Part shown: one piece after another, positions 13,113 to 22,168 of the stretch
How the letters are laid out: every line of letters begins with the position of its first letter
How positions within the stretch are numbered: position 1 is the stretch's first letter
Assembly (NCBI GenBank): GCA_016186625.1
Contig: JACPLG010000003.1
Coordinates: forward strand, 1-64,000
Length of the DNA: 64,000 nt
Direction: 5' to 3'
Origin: Candidatus Levyibacteriota bacterium
GTDB taxonomy: Bacteria > Patescibacteria > Microgenomatia > Levybacterales > UBA12049
Notes under the pieces: generated by a model
What the model saw: only the letters and a program-made list of their open reading frames with translations
Told to the model about the DNA's origin: nothing
Database searches by the model: none
Translations under genes and position numbers: made by a program

Positions 13113-16100
13113 TCAGAATTTTATTGCATTGTTTACTAGTAAATAAAACTTATTTTTTTGGCAAAGTGCCTTTACGTATTTAGCATCAGATATTTTTGTC
13201 TCTGGTATATCAATATTGAAATAAAGAGCAAAAACTAAATCGTCAATGTGATCTTTAATGGCTTTCTGTTTTTCTATGTCGATAAGAGGGGTAGTTTTTA
13301 GTTCAGATAAAGCAATTTCATTATTTTCAAAGTCTGGTTCTAATTCTTTATCCCAGCCGCTTAAAAATTTGCTAACTAGTTCTTTATCTTTTTTTATGGG
13401 CAACCTTGTTTCTTTATCCGCTCGTTTAAGAACTAGTTGGCTATTGTCAACAATAACTGAGTCAAATTTCTGAGTCATAATTCCTGAAAAATCAACTAAA
13501 TCCGCAAGAGTTTCTTCTTCTAGTTTCAGGAGTTTTACTGCTAGTTCGACAATTTTACTTTAAACTAATAGATTTTCTTTGCTTATTTTTGGTACTCGAA
13601 CAAATTCTTTTACTGAGGTTGTAGATACTAATAAGTCTTTTTCATTTTCGCTTTTAAGAAATGAATCCAACATCATGCGAGTTGTATTTGAGTTAAGAAG
13701 TGCAAAAATATAAATAATTTCGTTTTCATTTTCTGTTCCAATAGCACAAACTTGATTTCTTGCCCACACTACTGGAAGGGAAGTAAAGTGAAATTTTTTT
13801 GGATTTGCGTATGACCAGATTATTTTGTATTTACTATCGAGTAAACTAAATCCTTGATTTGCTTGTCTAAGTCTAATTCTATAAGCGGAATTTCCTTCCC
13901 TAATATTCGGCCAGTAACCCCTGTTTTCTTTAATTGTCCAAAATCTATGATTCAATTTGGGATAGTAATAATACTCACCACTGTCGGGAGGGGTGTTGAG
14001 TCTTCTTTTTTCATCGATACTGTAACCGCTGTCAAAATAAAACTTACTATTGAAATTTAACTTCGCAAGTTGATGGTTGTAATAAATAGAAATATCAGCA
14101 GAATTGTTTTTATATTTTTCTAGGAGTTCAACAAACCCACTCTTCTTAGTAATAAAATTCCAGTTCTTAACATTCACTAATAAATTCTGCTGGGTAACCT
14201 TCTTTTTATCGACATGTTTACCTTTTCTAATATTTTCTAAACATTTTTCAACATCATCATCTGGATTCTTGTAATTAACAACCTCAATAGAATTTGAAGC
14301 TGAAGCTATTTTTCTTTGTGCAACAAAAATCAGGCTTGAAGTGGCTACTGGTTTATTTTGTTTTAAACCTCGTCCTATAAACATTTTTCCACTGAAAACT
14401 ATAATTTTTTCTATGGTGGTAAATTTTGCTAAGTGATATCGTATTACGTCCAAATCACCTGCGGTTAATATGGTTTGGGGAATGATATAGCAGATTTTTC
14501 CGTTATCCTTGAGCAAAGCTAAACCTAGGGCAATAAAAAAAGCATATAAATTCGGATTCGGTCTATATCTTTTAGTATTATCAGGTGTGCTGTGAAGATT
14601 TACACCATAAATGTTATTTAATTTTGCATTACCTTCTTTCATTAGTTTAAACATGAGCATACCCTGTTTAGAGCTTTTGTTGTAAGAAACATAAGGCGGG
14701 TTTCCAATAACAAAATCAAAACGTCTTCGAGGTATGTCTGGAAGGTTTTCCAGACTTTGTTTCATTTCTTTCAAATCATCTTCGTCACGAACATAGCTTT
14801 GATATCCAAGGTTGAGTTTGTCTGTAAACATAGACATTTGTCCTGCAGAGTGACCAGCTTTTTCGTATTCAACGTTCATATCGCTAAGCGTATTTCTAAT
14901 TGCAGTGTCCATAAATTCCGAAACAGAATCCCGAGTTTTGAACACCTTTATTTTTTTATCAATTGGGTTGTTGTATTTTTGATTTATGATTAATGGAAGA
15001 AGACGCATTAAGACACTCATTTCAGCAAGATAAAGCGGGAATTCCTCTATGTCTAAACCGAAAATGTTATTTGCAACCGCTTCTTCAATTTTCTTAGAGG
15101 ATTCCTCTGTAAAACCATCTTTAAAAGCTTGAACAATTATATCTGTTGCAGCGTATAAGAAAGTACCACTGCCGCAAGCAGGGTCTATTAACGAAATGCT
15201 ATCTTTATCAAACTCATATCTTTTCTTAATCCATTCAGGGGTATAACTGATTTGTTCGAGCATGAAGTTTACTACCGCAGGATCGGTGAAATATTGTCCT
15301 TTCTGGCTTTCCTCATAAAGCTCTTTGAGGTAGTTCTCGTAAATGAAACCAAATATTTCGTTTCTGACATTAGCGAAGTTGTATTTTTTGATGAAGACAA
15401 AGATATCAAGCCAAGGGGAAACTTCATTAAGATTGTTTTTCAAACTTCGAAGTAGTTCAAAGATTTTGGTGTTTATAAACTCCTGTTCTTTGTAGAAAGG
15501 CCGATAAATATTTTTAGATATCGTGTTAGAAATTCCATTTATAACCCCCAAAATATCTTTATAAGCATTTTTTTTAAGGCTTTGGTGGATTGTATCAACT
15601 AGTTCTTCAAATTCTTGAGGAAAATCGTCAAACTCATTATCAACTAAAGTTTTATAGAGGATAAATTGGATAATATAGGCGTAGGTTAATTCAACTGCTC
15701 GTTGTTCCTTGCTTTTATCTTCGGTGGATTCCAAATATCCTTCTATGTGCAGTTTGTTTTTGAAACTTAGAATAAGTTTAGTAATATCTTCGAAAAACGC
15801 CTGACGTTGTTCCTCTACTGGAAGAATAATCTCTTCTATTAAAGCAAGTTGTACAGTTTTTTCGAAAAAAGACAGGTAATAAAGATCTGGTTTAATATAT
15901 TCTTTCCAGAAGGTTAAAAAAAGCTGGGTATTATCAAATATGGTCTCAAGGGTATAAGTTTTATAGACGTTGTTATTGTAGAAACGCCAACTAAAACCAT
16001 CAGTTAAAATTCCATATTGTTTTTCGAAGTCTTTTTGGTAGTTAACAAGTTGGGTTTCACCGGCTTTAATATTCTGATAGCATTCTACTTCTACTGGAAT

Positions 16101-16343
16101 TGCAATTTCGGTATTTATAAATATATAGAAATCAGCCCTACGTCGTTCTTTTGCATTCTTTTCTTGAATAAATTCGTAATTCCTAGAGGTTGATCTTGTG
16201 GACAATCTCCCCTCTTTAAGATTAAATAATTCTCTGCTTGAGAGTATATCCCTAACAAAGCTTTGGACACCTGATCCTACTTCATGAGTCTTATAATGAT
16301 CTTTTTCTTTTTTCCATTTATTTTTTATTTCGGAAATTGTCAT
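13113..16343 (-). pseudogene. Type IIG-like restriction-modification enzyme interrupted by one in-frame stop
   Basis: The main frame (13560-16343, 927 codons) has an N-terminal nuclease-like region (RRADFYIF Asp71, then VEVEC Glu85/Glu87), the adenine-methyltransferase motif DPACGSGTF (387-395), NPPY (548-551), and a long C-terminal target-recognition region. It ends KENLLV-TAA, but the same frame then continues SKIVELAVKLLKLEEETLADLVDFSGI and the 121-codon ORF at 13113-13478, which is the usual tail of such enzymes. Removing the single TAA (13562-13560) gives about 1,076 residues. The truncated form keeps all catalytic motifs. TATAAT about 9 nt before the ATG suggests independent transcription. 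Confidence 0.8.
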
Positions 16344-16383
16344 TTTGTGGGATTATAGTACGATTGTAGCAAAAAAGGAAGAT

Positions 16384-16677
16384 TTACGAATCAAAAGACC
16401 AGTCTTTATTGTCTTGCGCGACTATTTTCCCAGGAGAACCTTGATTAACGTAAATTTCAAAAAAAATCTTTGATGTTTTTTCGTCTGAGGCTTCACCTTT
16501 CCCTGCACCGCCTATGCCCATAACTCCAACGCTTATTTTACCTTCTTTTGTAGTTCTTTTTATTACAGCTATTTCAAATCTAACAATCCCTCTGTCTATG
16601 CTGTTATTTCCTTTTCCCTCGTTTATCTGACGAAGAGTCTCTTGGATAAATTCTTTAAGTTCATTGTTTTCTTCCAT
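16384..16677 (-). CDS. Trypco2-like small protein
   Basis: 97 residues. It starts with an acidic amphipathic helix (ELKEFIQETLRQINEGK), then a strand RFEIAVIKR, a second strand KISVGVMGIGGAGKGE, and a final strand IFFEIYVNQG. This resembles the trypsin-co-occurring domain 2 (trypco2) family, reported mainly in conflict-related loci. Its partner here is not obvious, since it lies between the type IIG gene and DUF3800. The match is by pattern only. Confidence 0.5.
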   Translation of the reverse strand: MEENNELKEFIQETLRQINEGKGNNSIDRGIVRFEIAVIKRTTKEGKISVGVMGIGGAGKGEASDEKTSKIFFEIYVNQGSPGKIVAQDNKDWSFDS

Positions 16678-16773
16678 GACGGTAATTCTACCACTTTTGA
16701 GGCCAATTTAAAACCGAAAGGTTTTTAAAAAGATTAAAGATTATAAATTAATGATTAAAGGAAATAACAATTA

Positions 16774-16801
16774 TTGACTAGGCCCTACGGTATGCTATAA
16801 T
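16774..16801 (+). promoter_or_regulatory. Promoter of the RNA next to DUF3800
   Basis: TTGACT (16774-16779), a 16-nt spacer and a perfect TATAAT (16796-16801). The -10 lies in the loop of a GTATGC/GCATAC inverted repeat. No ORF follows on this strand. Confidence 0.6.
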
Positions 16802-16807
16802 AAGCAT

Positions 16808-16883
16808 ACAAAGACTCTGTTTCCGAATTGTCACCGTATGGTGCGCGTTCCAGACTTACGTTTGGATAGGGGGCAGAGTCGTC
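16808..16883 (+). ncRNA. Small structured RNA candidate convergent with DUF3800 gene
   Basis: GACTCTG (16813-16819) pairs with CAGAGTC (16874-16880) and encloses two perfect small hairpins, CACC-gtat-GGTG and CCAGAC-ttac-GTTTGG, giving a three-way junction. A near-consensus promoter lies just upstream on the same strand. It is not a tRNA (no T-arm next to the 3' strand) and does not match a riboswitch I know. RNA motifs associated with DUF3800 genes have been described, and this one directly abuts such a gene. No clear terminator. Confidence 0.5.
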
Positions 16884-17507
16884 TTATTTAAAAAGCCAAA
16901 CATCCTCAAATTTTCTTGATTCTTTTAATATTTCAAAATACTTTTTATCTTTCTCAGAATACTTAGCAAATACACTTCCCGCTATCATGTCAGCAAGCTG
17001 AATTAAGGTATTTTCTTTGGAATCCGCAAATTTTAAATCACTGAAGACTTTCTTGTTTTTGTTATCAAGTTCTCTACTCAAATAAACCCTTAAATTATCT
17101 CTTAAGAGCTTTTCGCCTCTTTTATCAAATTTCAACTTCGCTTTTTTAATGTGTCCTTCGCTATGCTTTAAAACCTGCATAATTATGTAGTTATAGAAAT
17201 CCTCTTTATAATTTTTAAGTCGCTTACTATATATAACATCTTTTTTAACAACAATAGCCCTTACTCTATATTTATAGCCCCTGACAGAGTCAATAAAATT
17301 TTTCTTAAATCTGGGACTGCATTTATTAAATTTAAATTCGTAAAAGTCGGAAACTTTCAGCCTTCTTCTCAATTCTTTTATAGACAAAGATGTCTTCTCC
17401 GCTTCAAGTTCATCTTCGAAAATAACTAGTGCAATCACAAATACTTTACTTGAGCCTTTTTCTGTTTTAAAGCCGGGATCACCGGAGTCATCAATAAAAA
17501 CAAGCAT
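16884..17507 (-). CDS. DUF3800 protein (RNase H-like fold)
   Basis: 207 residues. The hallmark FIDDSGDPG opens the protein (Asp6-Asp7), followed by KVFVIALVIF. An acidic strand LKFDKRGEKL and a late LIQLADMIAGSVF supply the further conserved acidic residues of the family. DUF3800 proteins have an RNase H-like core and are common in mobile and defence islands; their substrate is unknown. TATAAT lies about 6 nt before the ATG. The 3' end meets a structured RNA transcribed from the other strand. Confidence 0.85.
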   Translation of the reverse strand: MLVFIDDSGDPGFKTEKGSSKVFVIALVIFEDELEAEKTSLSIKELRRRLKVSDFYEFKFNKCSPRFKKNFIDSVRGYKYRVRAIVVKKDVIYSKRLKNYKEDFYNYIIMQVLKHSEGHIKKAKLKFDKRGEKLLRDNLRVYLSRELDNKNKKVFSDLKFADSKENTLIQLADMIAGSVFAKYSEKDKKYFEILKESRKFEDVWLFK

Positions 17508-17720
17508 TTTAAAATTATACTGCTAGATCTTTATTTTGGATAGTTATGAAGTATCAATTTATTATTGGGTGGTTGAAGATTAATGATTAAAGAGTTAATT
17601 CTACTTGACGGTAGAATGTGGAAGATAGAAAGTGGATTTTTGAAGATAGATAGTTGAGGATTGAGTAAGAACTAACGTTGTCAAGGGAAAGAGGGGCCGC
17701 AGTCTCAACCCAACTTTGAC

Positions 17721-18208
17721 TCAATTAAGTACTACAATTGCAAAATTTAATACAGAGGCAAATGACACCCACAAGAGGCAAATGACACCCACAAAATATA
17801 CGGAAGCAAAAGATAGGATGCGCTCCTTGAAATAAGAAAAAAGGCCCGGATTGTCAGAAAAATCATTACCCATAAAGCTATAATATTTACTAATCCAAAA
17901 AGAGGGTTTTGAAATCCGAAAAACACAATGGACCATGAAGTGTTAAGAAACAATTGGATAAGAAACAGCTTGATTGCCCGCTCTTTATTTTTTGAACCTT
18001 TGGAAGTCCAAATTAGATAAAATGAGATTCCCATCAGGATATAAAGAGCTGTCCAGACCGGACCGAATAGAAAATCCGGAGGACTGAATGAGGGTTTCTC
18101 AAGGGTGCGGTACCAGGAATCAATTGAAGAAATAGTAAAATATGATCCTATTCCTCCTGCTATAAATGGCAGGGCAAGAGAAATAATTAACTTTGGGAAA
18201 CTCTTCAC
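17721..18208 (-). pseudogene. tspO: TspO/MBR family membrane protein with C-terminal frameshift
   Basis: GTG start at 18208. Five hydrophobic helices and the family signatures WYRTLEKPSFSPPDFLFGPVWTALYILMGISFYLIW and WSIVFFGFQNPLFGLVNI are intact. A 20-bp tandem duplication (17755-17794) shifts the frame after LPYILWVSFAS, giving a premature tail CGCHLPLY and a stop at 17747. Deleting one copy restores the family ending VLNFAIVVLN with a stop at 17721. TspO binds tetrapyrroles and hydrophobic ligands in membranes. The shortened form loses only about ten C-terminal residues and might still fold. Confidence 0.85.
17755..17794. repeat. 20-bp perfect tandem duplication in tspO
   Basis: Two adjacent identical 20-nt units starting GAGGCAAATGACACCC (17755-17774 and 17775-17794). 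The length is not a multiple of three. Confidence 0.95.
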
Positions 18209-18242
18209 AAATTAAGTATAGCAATTTTCCCCAAATTTCTCT

Positions 18243-18271
18243 TTGATTTGATTCTAAAATTGGTGTATTAT
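18243..18271 (+). promoter_or_regulatory. Promoter of the DUF433 gene
   Basis: TTGATT (18243-18248), a 17-nt spacer and TATTAT (18266-18271), 9 nt before the ATG at 18281. This rules out the in-frame start at 18248, which lies inside the promoter. Confidence 0.55.
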
Positions 18272-18280
18272 ATTCACACT

Positions 18281-18490
18281 ATGCCTCATATAATTGAGCA
18301 AAACCCAAAGATTTTAAGCGGACAACCGGTCATTAGGAACACAAGAATTCCTGTAGCTAGAGTATTGGCTCTAATTGGAATGGGATATACACTTCCCAAA
18401 TTAAAAAGAGAACTTCCGGACCTAAATAAACTAACAAAGAAAGATCTCGCAGATATATTTTTCCACTATTCCCAACTTGCGTCAAAGTAA
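18281..18490 (+). CDS. DUF433 small DNA-binding protein, antitoxin-like
   Basis: 69 residues from ATG 18281. ILSGQPVIRNTRIPVARVLALIGMGYTLPKLKREL and LTKKDLADIFFHYSQLA are the full DUF433 pattern (a short helix-turn-helix related to VapB-type antitoxins). DUF433 genes often precede a DUF5615 PIN-like toxin, but no such gene follows here, so this is a solitary antitoxin-like protein. Confidence 0.8.
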   Translation: MPHIIEQNPKILSGQPVIRNTRIPVARVLALIGMGYTLPKLKRELPDLNKLTKKDLADIFFHYSQLASK

Positions 18491-18527
18491 ATAATCCTGA
18501 TGATTTCTGGGGAAAGGCGATAAAAAT

Positions 18528-18947
18528 TTAATTTGGTCTTTGGGGATTTTGGGCAGGTGCTACAAATACATCTACCTCAATTCCGGAAGGATCCTCCGGA
18601 GCTTCAAGCAATTCAATACTAAGACCTTCATCAGGTGCTGAATATAAACCAATCAGGTCTTCATGGGGACGTCTTGGATTCATTATGAAATCAATTGTAG
18701 GCTGTCTTCCTAATGCTTGACTAATTTGTATGATGCCTCTCTCTATTTTCCCGTCGTCAGCAACCATCATTAATTCTCCGAATGTGTAAAGAGGTGTTGA
18801 CTCATCAAGATCATCCATCTTATCAACCTCTTCATCGTCAAGATATCTTACAATTATTAATTGTTTGTTTCCCTCCGGTGACTTGATACCGTGTTGTTCA
18901 AAAAATACATATTCTTTCTCCTTATACATAATGCGGCAATTATACAT
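18528..18947 (-). CDS. Hypothetical acidic protein
   Basis: 139 residues, strongly acidic, with alternating beta-strand-like segments (YVFFEQHGI, QLIIVRYLDDEEV, LYTFGELMMVADDG) and a Pro-rich end. No family recognised. It may share a transcript with the FKBP gene 20 nt upstream. Confidence 0.5.
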   Translation of the reverse strand: MYNCRIMYKEKEYVFFEQHGIKSPEGNKQLIIVRYLDDEEVDKMDDLDESTPLYTFGELMMVADDGKIERGIIQISQALGRQPTIDFIMNPRRPHEDLIGLYSAPDEGLSIELLEAPEDPSGIEVDVFVAPAQNPQRPN

Positions 18948-18967
18948 CAGGAGGCCTTCTTTGCAAA

Positions 18968-19510
18968 TTATTCCTCTGGCTCTGGTGTTGGGGTTTCCTC
19001 TTCCGGACTAGGAGTGGGGGTTTCTTTGGGCTTAATTTCCAAAAGTTCTACCTCAAATTGGATTGGAGTGTTGGGAGGAATTGGTCCTGCTCCCCTTTCT
19101 CCGTAAGCCAAGTTTGAGGGAATTAAAATTCTTCTTTTGCCTCCCAATTTCATGCCCACAACTCCCTGCTCAAATCCCGGTATAACTTGTCCTGCGCCTA
19201 CCGTAAGCTCAAACGGCTCCCTCCTCTCATATGAGCTGTCAAAGGAGCGCCCGTCCAAAAACGCTCCTATATAATGAACCGCAATTGTGTCTCCCGCCTC
19301 AACCTGGGCCGAGCCGCTTCCCACCTTAGTATCCTGAAATTGGAGCTGGGTTACATTTGGCGGTGGAGTTGGCGCAGGCGAAGTATTTAAATTAAAATCC
19401 AGAGGATTTTCTTCAATAGAAGGCGCTTTATTTGATTGAAATACAAGAAGAATCATTAGAAGTATAAGAAGAGCAAATCCGGCTGCGCCAATTATGTATT
19501 TATTTTCCAC
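18968..19510 (-). CDS. Membrane-anchored FKBP-type peptidyl-prolyl isomerase
   Basis: 180 residues: one N-terminal membrane helix (about 6-25), a Pro/Thr linker, then a full FKBP domain (about 52-158) with VHYIGAFLDGRSFDSSYERREPFELTVGAGQVIPGFEQGVVGM and YGERGAGPIPPNTPIQFEVELLEI. The active-site aromatic and Asp positions are conserved. A Pro/Glu/Thr-rich tail follows. It would help fold proteins on the outer face of the membrane. Confidence 0.92.
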   Translation of the reverse strand: MENKYIIGAAGFALLILLMILLVFQSNKAPSIEENPLDFNLNTSPAPTPPPNVTQLQFQDTKVGSGSAQVEAGDTIAVHYIGAFLDGRSFDSSYERREPFELTVGAGQVIPGFEQGVVGMKLGGKRRILIPSNLAYGERGAGPIPPNTPIQFEVELLEIKPKETPTPSPEEETPTPEPEE

Positions 19511-19543
19511 GCCCGTTATTATAGCAAATAAGAGGCTTAGTTC

Positions 19544-19810
19544 TTAGGCTGTTTTTGTAACCGGTCTTTTAACGCTGCGTTCTAATTTAAGCTGCCTGAG
19601 TTTTTCTCTTTTTAGTGTCTCTTCAAGAAGCGTCTTTTCAAATTCTTCTTGACACTCTCTATTTGTGCAAACTATTTGGCTATGATAAAGAATCATAAAC
19701 CCGTTAGGGTTTTGGATTTTTTCTATCCACGTTTTTGATATTTTCCTTTTGCTGTTACACCTTTCACAGAGAATATCTTCATCTGGAAGTGAATTACCTA
19801 TTTTTGGCAT
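19544..19810 (-). CDS. Small zinc-ribbon-like protein
   Basis: 88 residues with CERC (about 15-18) and C-x4-C (VCTNREC, about 48-53), spaced like a zinc ribbon, followed by a basic helical tail rich in Glu/Lys/Arg. No family name recalled. It lies between the FKBP and RRM genes on the same strand and could bind nucleic acid. Confidence 0.55.
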   Translation of the reverse strand: MPKIGNSLPDEDILCERCNSKRKISKTWIEKIQNPNGFMILYHSQIVCTNRECQEEFEKTLLEETLKREKLRQLKLERSVKRPVTKTA

Positions 19811-19829
19811 AGGCTAGTTTCCCATTGAT

Positions 19830-20153
19830 TTAATATCTATTTCTAGAACTCTTATTATCTCTTCTTTGGAAATTATTTCTCTGTCCGCGCCTTTGGCCAA
19901 ACTCTTCTCTTGGACGCGCCTCTTTGACAACAATTGTTCTATTATCAAGTGTTGAGCCATTAAGCTTATCCATGGCGAGCCTTGCTTCTTCATCAGTTGA
20001 CATCTCTACAAAACCAAAACCTTTGCTTTGATTTGTATATTTGTCCATTATGACCTGCGCTGATGTGACGGTTCCGACTTCTGAAAAATGTTTGTTAAGG
20101 CTGTCTGATGTTGTATCATACGAAAGTCCTGCTACGAATAAATTTTTTGCCAT
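19830..20153 (-). CDS. RRM-domain RNA-binding protein
   Basis: 107 residues: one RRM with RNP2 LFVAGL (about 5-10) and RNP1 KGFGFVEM (about 44-51), followed by an Arg/Gly/Asn-rich tail (FGQRRGQRNNFQRR). It is the bacterial glycine-rich RBP type seen in cyanobacteria and CPR, likely an RNA chaperone. Unlike most genes here it has a real leader of about 90 nt and a strong Shine-Dalgarno AAGGAG 7 nt before the ATG, so post-transcriptional or cold-type regulation is plausible. Confidence 0.92.
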   Translation of the reverse strand: MAKNLFVAGLSYDTTSDSLNKHFSEVGTVTSAQVIMDKYTNQSKGFGFVEMSTDEEARLAMDKLNGSTLDNRTIVVKEARPREEFGQRRGQRNNFQRRDNKSSRNRY

Positions 20154-20257
20154 TTTGTTTTCTCCTTTCTTTAAATATTTAATTAATAAATAGAGGAAAA
20201 GTAAAAAACGGGGAGTTTTTTATTTAAGTCTAAGAATTAATCCTAAACCCTATTATA
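20154..20257 (-). promoter_or_regulatory. Long 5' leader and promoter of the RRM gene
   Basis: TATAAT on the minus strand (20257-20252) puts the start near 20244, leaving about 90 nt of AT-rich leader. AAGGAGA (20167-20161) is the ribosome binding site. Confidence 0.55.
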
Positions 20258-20285
20258 CCAGATATTAGCTTGTAATAAAACCGGC

Positions 20286-20314
20286 GGGACAAGTATAATT
20301 CAGCCTGATATAAT
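20286..20314 (+). promoter_or_regulatory. alaS promoter, leaderless
   Basis: GGGACA (20286-20291), a 17-nt spacer and TATAAT (20309-20314) preceded by TGA. The start falls at or next to the ATG at 20322. Confidence 0.6.
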
Positions 20315-20321
20315 ACGGTTA

Positions 20322-22160
20322 ATGAGCGCGCAAGATATTATAAACAAGTATATTAAGTTTTTTGAGGACCGTGGTCACAGGAGGATTCCAAACAGTCCGC
20401 TTGTTCCTGAGAATGACCCCACAACTTTGTTTACAAGTTCCGGCATGCAGCCATTAGTTCCCTATCTTTTGGGCGAACCTCATCCGGAGGGAAATCGATT
20501 GGTTGACGTCCAAAACTGCTTCCGCTCCGTTGATATTGATGAAGTTGGAGATAACCGTCATACCACTTTTTTCCGAATGCTTGGCAATTGGAGCCTTGGA
20601 GACTATTTTAAGGAAGAAGAAATTCCCTGGCTATGGGAATTTCTAACACGCGAACTCGGACTTCCAAAGGAAAAACTTTACATAACTGTTTTTAAAGGCT
20701 TTGAGAATATTGAATACGATCATGCTTCTGAAATCATATGGAAAGATATATTCGAGCGGGAAAATCTCGAACCAAAAGTTTTTGCGGATGAAACAAATTG
20801 GTGGAGCCGCTCCGGAACTCCCGAGCAAATGCCTGCGGGAGAGCCCGGCGGACCCGACACTGAAGTCTATTTTAAATTTGACGATGTTAAACATAGTGGC
20901 CAGTGCAAAGGAGATAACCCAACTAAGTGTGGGTGCGGAGGATTTTTTGAAATTGCAAACAGCGTTTTTATGCAATACATCAAAGGGAATAATGGATCCT
21001 TTAAGGAGTTGCCCAAAAGAAACGTTGATTTTGGAGGAGGACTCGAGCGACTTCTGGCAGCAGTTGAGGATAAGAGCGACATTTTTCAAACAAGCACATT
21101 TTCTTCGATACTACGTAGTATCGAAGTTTTGACAGGAAAAGAATATTTGGGAAATGAGAGGACGTTTAGAATTACCGCAGATCATTTGAGAGCAGCTGTT
21201 ATGGTTGTTGAAAGTGGCGCTGTACCTTCAAATAAAGAACAGGGTTATATACTGCGAAGGCTCCTGAGGCGTAGTTTTGATAATTGGCACGTTTTGAAAG
21301 GAGGGGATCTAGCTCCCGTTATTGAGGGAGTTATTGAAGAAGGAAGTAAAACAGATCCGCAGCTTAAAACTAATTTTGAAAGGATTAAAAATACAATTCT
21401 TGAGGAACATTCAGTTTATAAAAAGGCCCTTGAGGGCGGAAAAAAGCTGATTGAAAAAGAGCTTGCAAGAAAGGGTGTTAGGACAGGAGATGAGCTTAAG
21501 GGCTTGGTTGAAATTTCAGCAGATTTAGCTTTCAAATCTCTCGCTTCATACGGACTAAGCCCGACCCAGCTTAAAAGTTTGGGATATGATTTTAACGAGC
21601 AGGAACTGGCTGAGAAAATAAAAGAACATCAAGGAATTTCTCGCAAAGGTGCTGGGAAAAAATTCTCAGGAGGGCTTGCTGACCATTCCGCACAAACTAT
21701 TAAAGGGCATACTGCAACCCATCTTCTCCACCAGGCAATAAGAGACATGCTGGGGACAAAAATCCATCAGTCCGGATCAAATATAACCAGTGAGCGTGTG
21801 CGATTTGATTTTAATTTTGACAGAAATCTAACCCATGAAGAACTCGCCAAACTCGAACAAAAGGTAAATGAAAAAATTAGGCAAAACTTGCCAGTTAAGT
21901 TCGAAATTATGTCCATTGCAGAAGCAAAAGAAATGGGCGCAATAGGACTGTTTGATGATAAGTATAGCGATAAGGTTAAGGTTTACACCATAGGTCCTTC
22001 GACAGCTCCCTCCAAGGGCGGGCAGGCACTGGGACCTTACTCGGTTGAGTTCTGCGGAGGGCCTCATGTTAACTTTACCTCTGAGGTAAAATCGTTTAAG
22101 ATAAGAAAGCAGGAAAGTTTAGGACGCGGCCTGCGCCGGCTTTATGCCGTTGTTGGCTGA
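20322..22160 (+). CDS. alaS: Alanyl-tRNA synthetase, C-terminally shortened
   Basis: 612 residues against about 870 in most bacteria. The catalytic core is complete (FTSSGMQPLVPYL, NCFRSVDIDEVGDNRHTTFFRMLGNWSLGDYFK). The editing domain is present with HTATHLLHQAI (HxxxH) and CGGPHV, and the protein ends soon after it in GRGLRRLYAVVG. The C-Ala/oligomerisation region is missing, as in other reduced genomes. A CKGDNPTKCGCGGFFEI segment adds cysteines that may hold zinc. It can charge and proofread tRNA-Ala but is probably monomeric. Confidence 0.96.
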   Translation: MSAQDIINKYIKFFEDRGHRRIPNSPLVPENDPTTLFTSSGMQPLVPYLLGEPHPEGNRLVDVQNCFRSVDIDEVGDNRHTTFFRMLGNWSLGDYFKEEEIPWLWEFLTRELGLPKEKLYITVFKGFENIEYDHASEIIWKDIFERENLEPKVFADETNWWSRSGTPEQMPAGEPGGPDTEVYFKFDDVKHSGQCKGDNPTKCGCGGFFEIANSVFMQYIKGNNGSFKELPKRNVDFGGGLERLLAAVEDKSDIFQTSTFSSILRSIEVLTGKEYLGNERTFRITADHLRAAVMVVESGAVPSNKEQGYILRRLLRRSFDNWHVLKGGDLAPVIEGVIEEGSKTDPQLKTNFERIKNTILEEHSVYKKALEGGKKLIEKELARKGVRTGDELKGLVEISADLAFKSLASYGLSPTQLKSLGYDFNEQELAEKIKEHQGISRKGAGKKFSGGLADHSAQTIKGHTATHLLHQAIRDMLGTKIHQSGSNITSERVRFDFNFDRNLTHEELAKLEQKVNEKIRQNLPVKFEIMSIAEAKEMGAIGLFDDKYSDKVKVYTIGPSTAPSKGGQALGPYSVEFCGGPHVNFTSEVKSFKIRKQESLGRGLRRLYAVVG

Positions 22161-22168
22161 GACTGCCT

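Noticed and set aside
16813..16880. 7-bp closing stem like a tRNA acceptor
   Set aside because: No T-arm next to the 3' strand and too short at 68 nt; called a three-way-junction RNA candidate instead.
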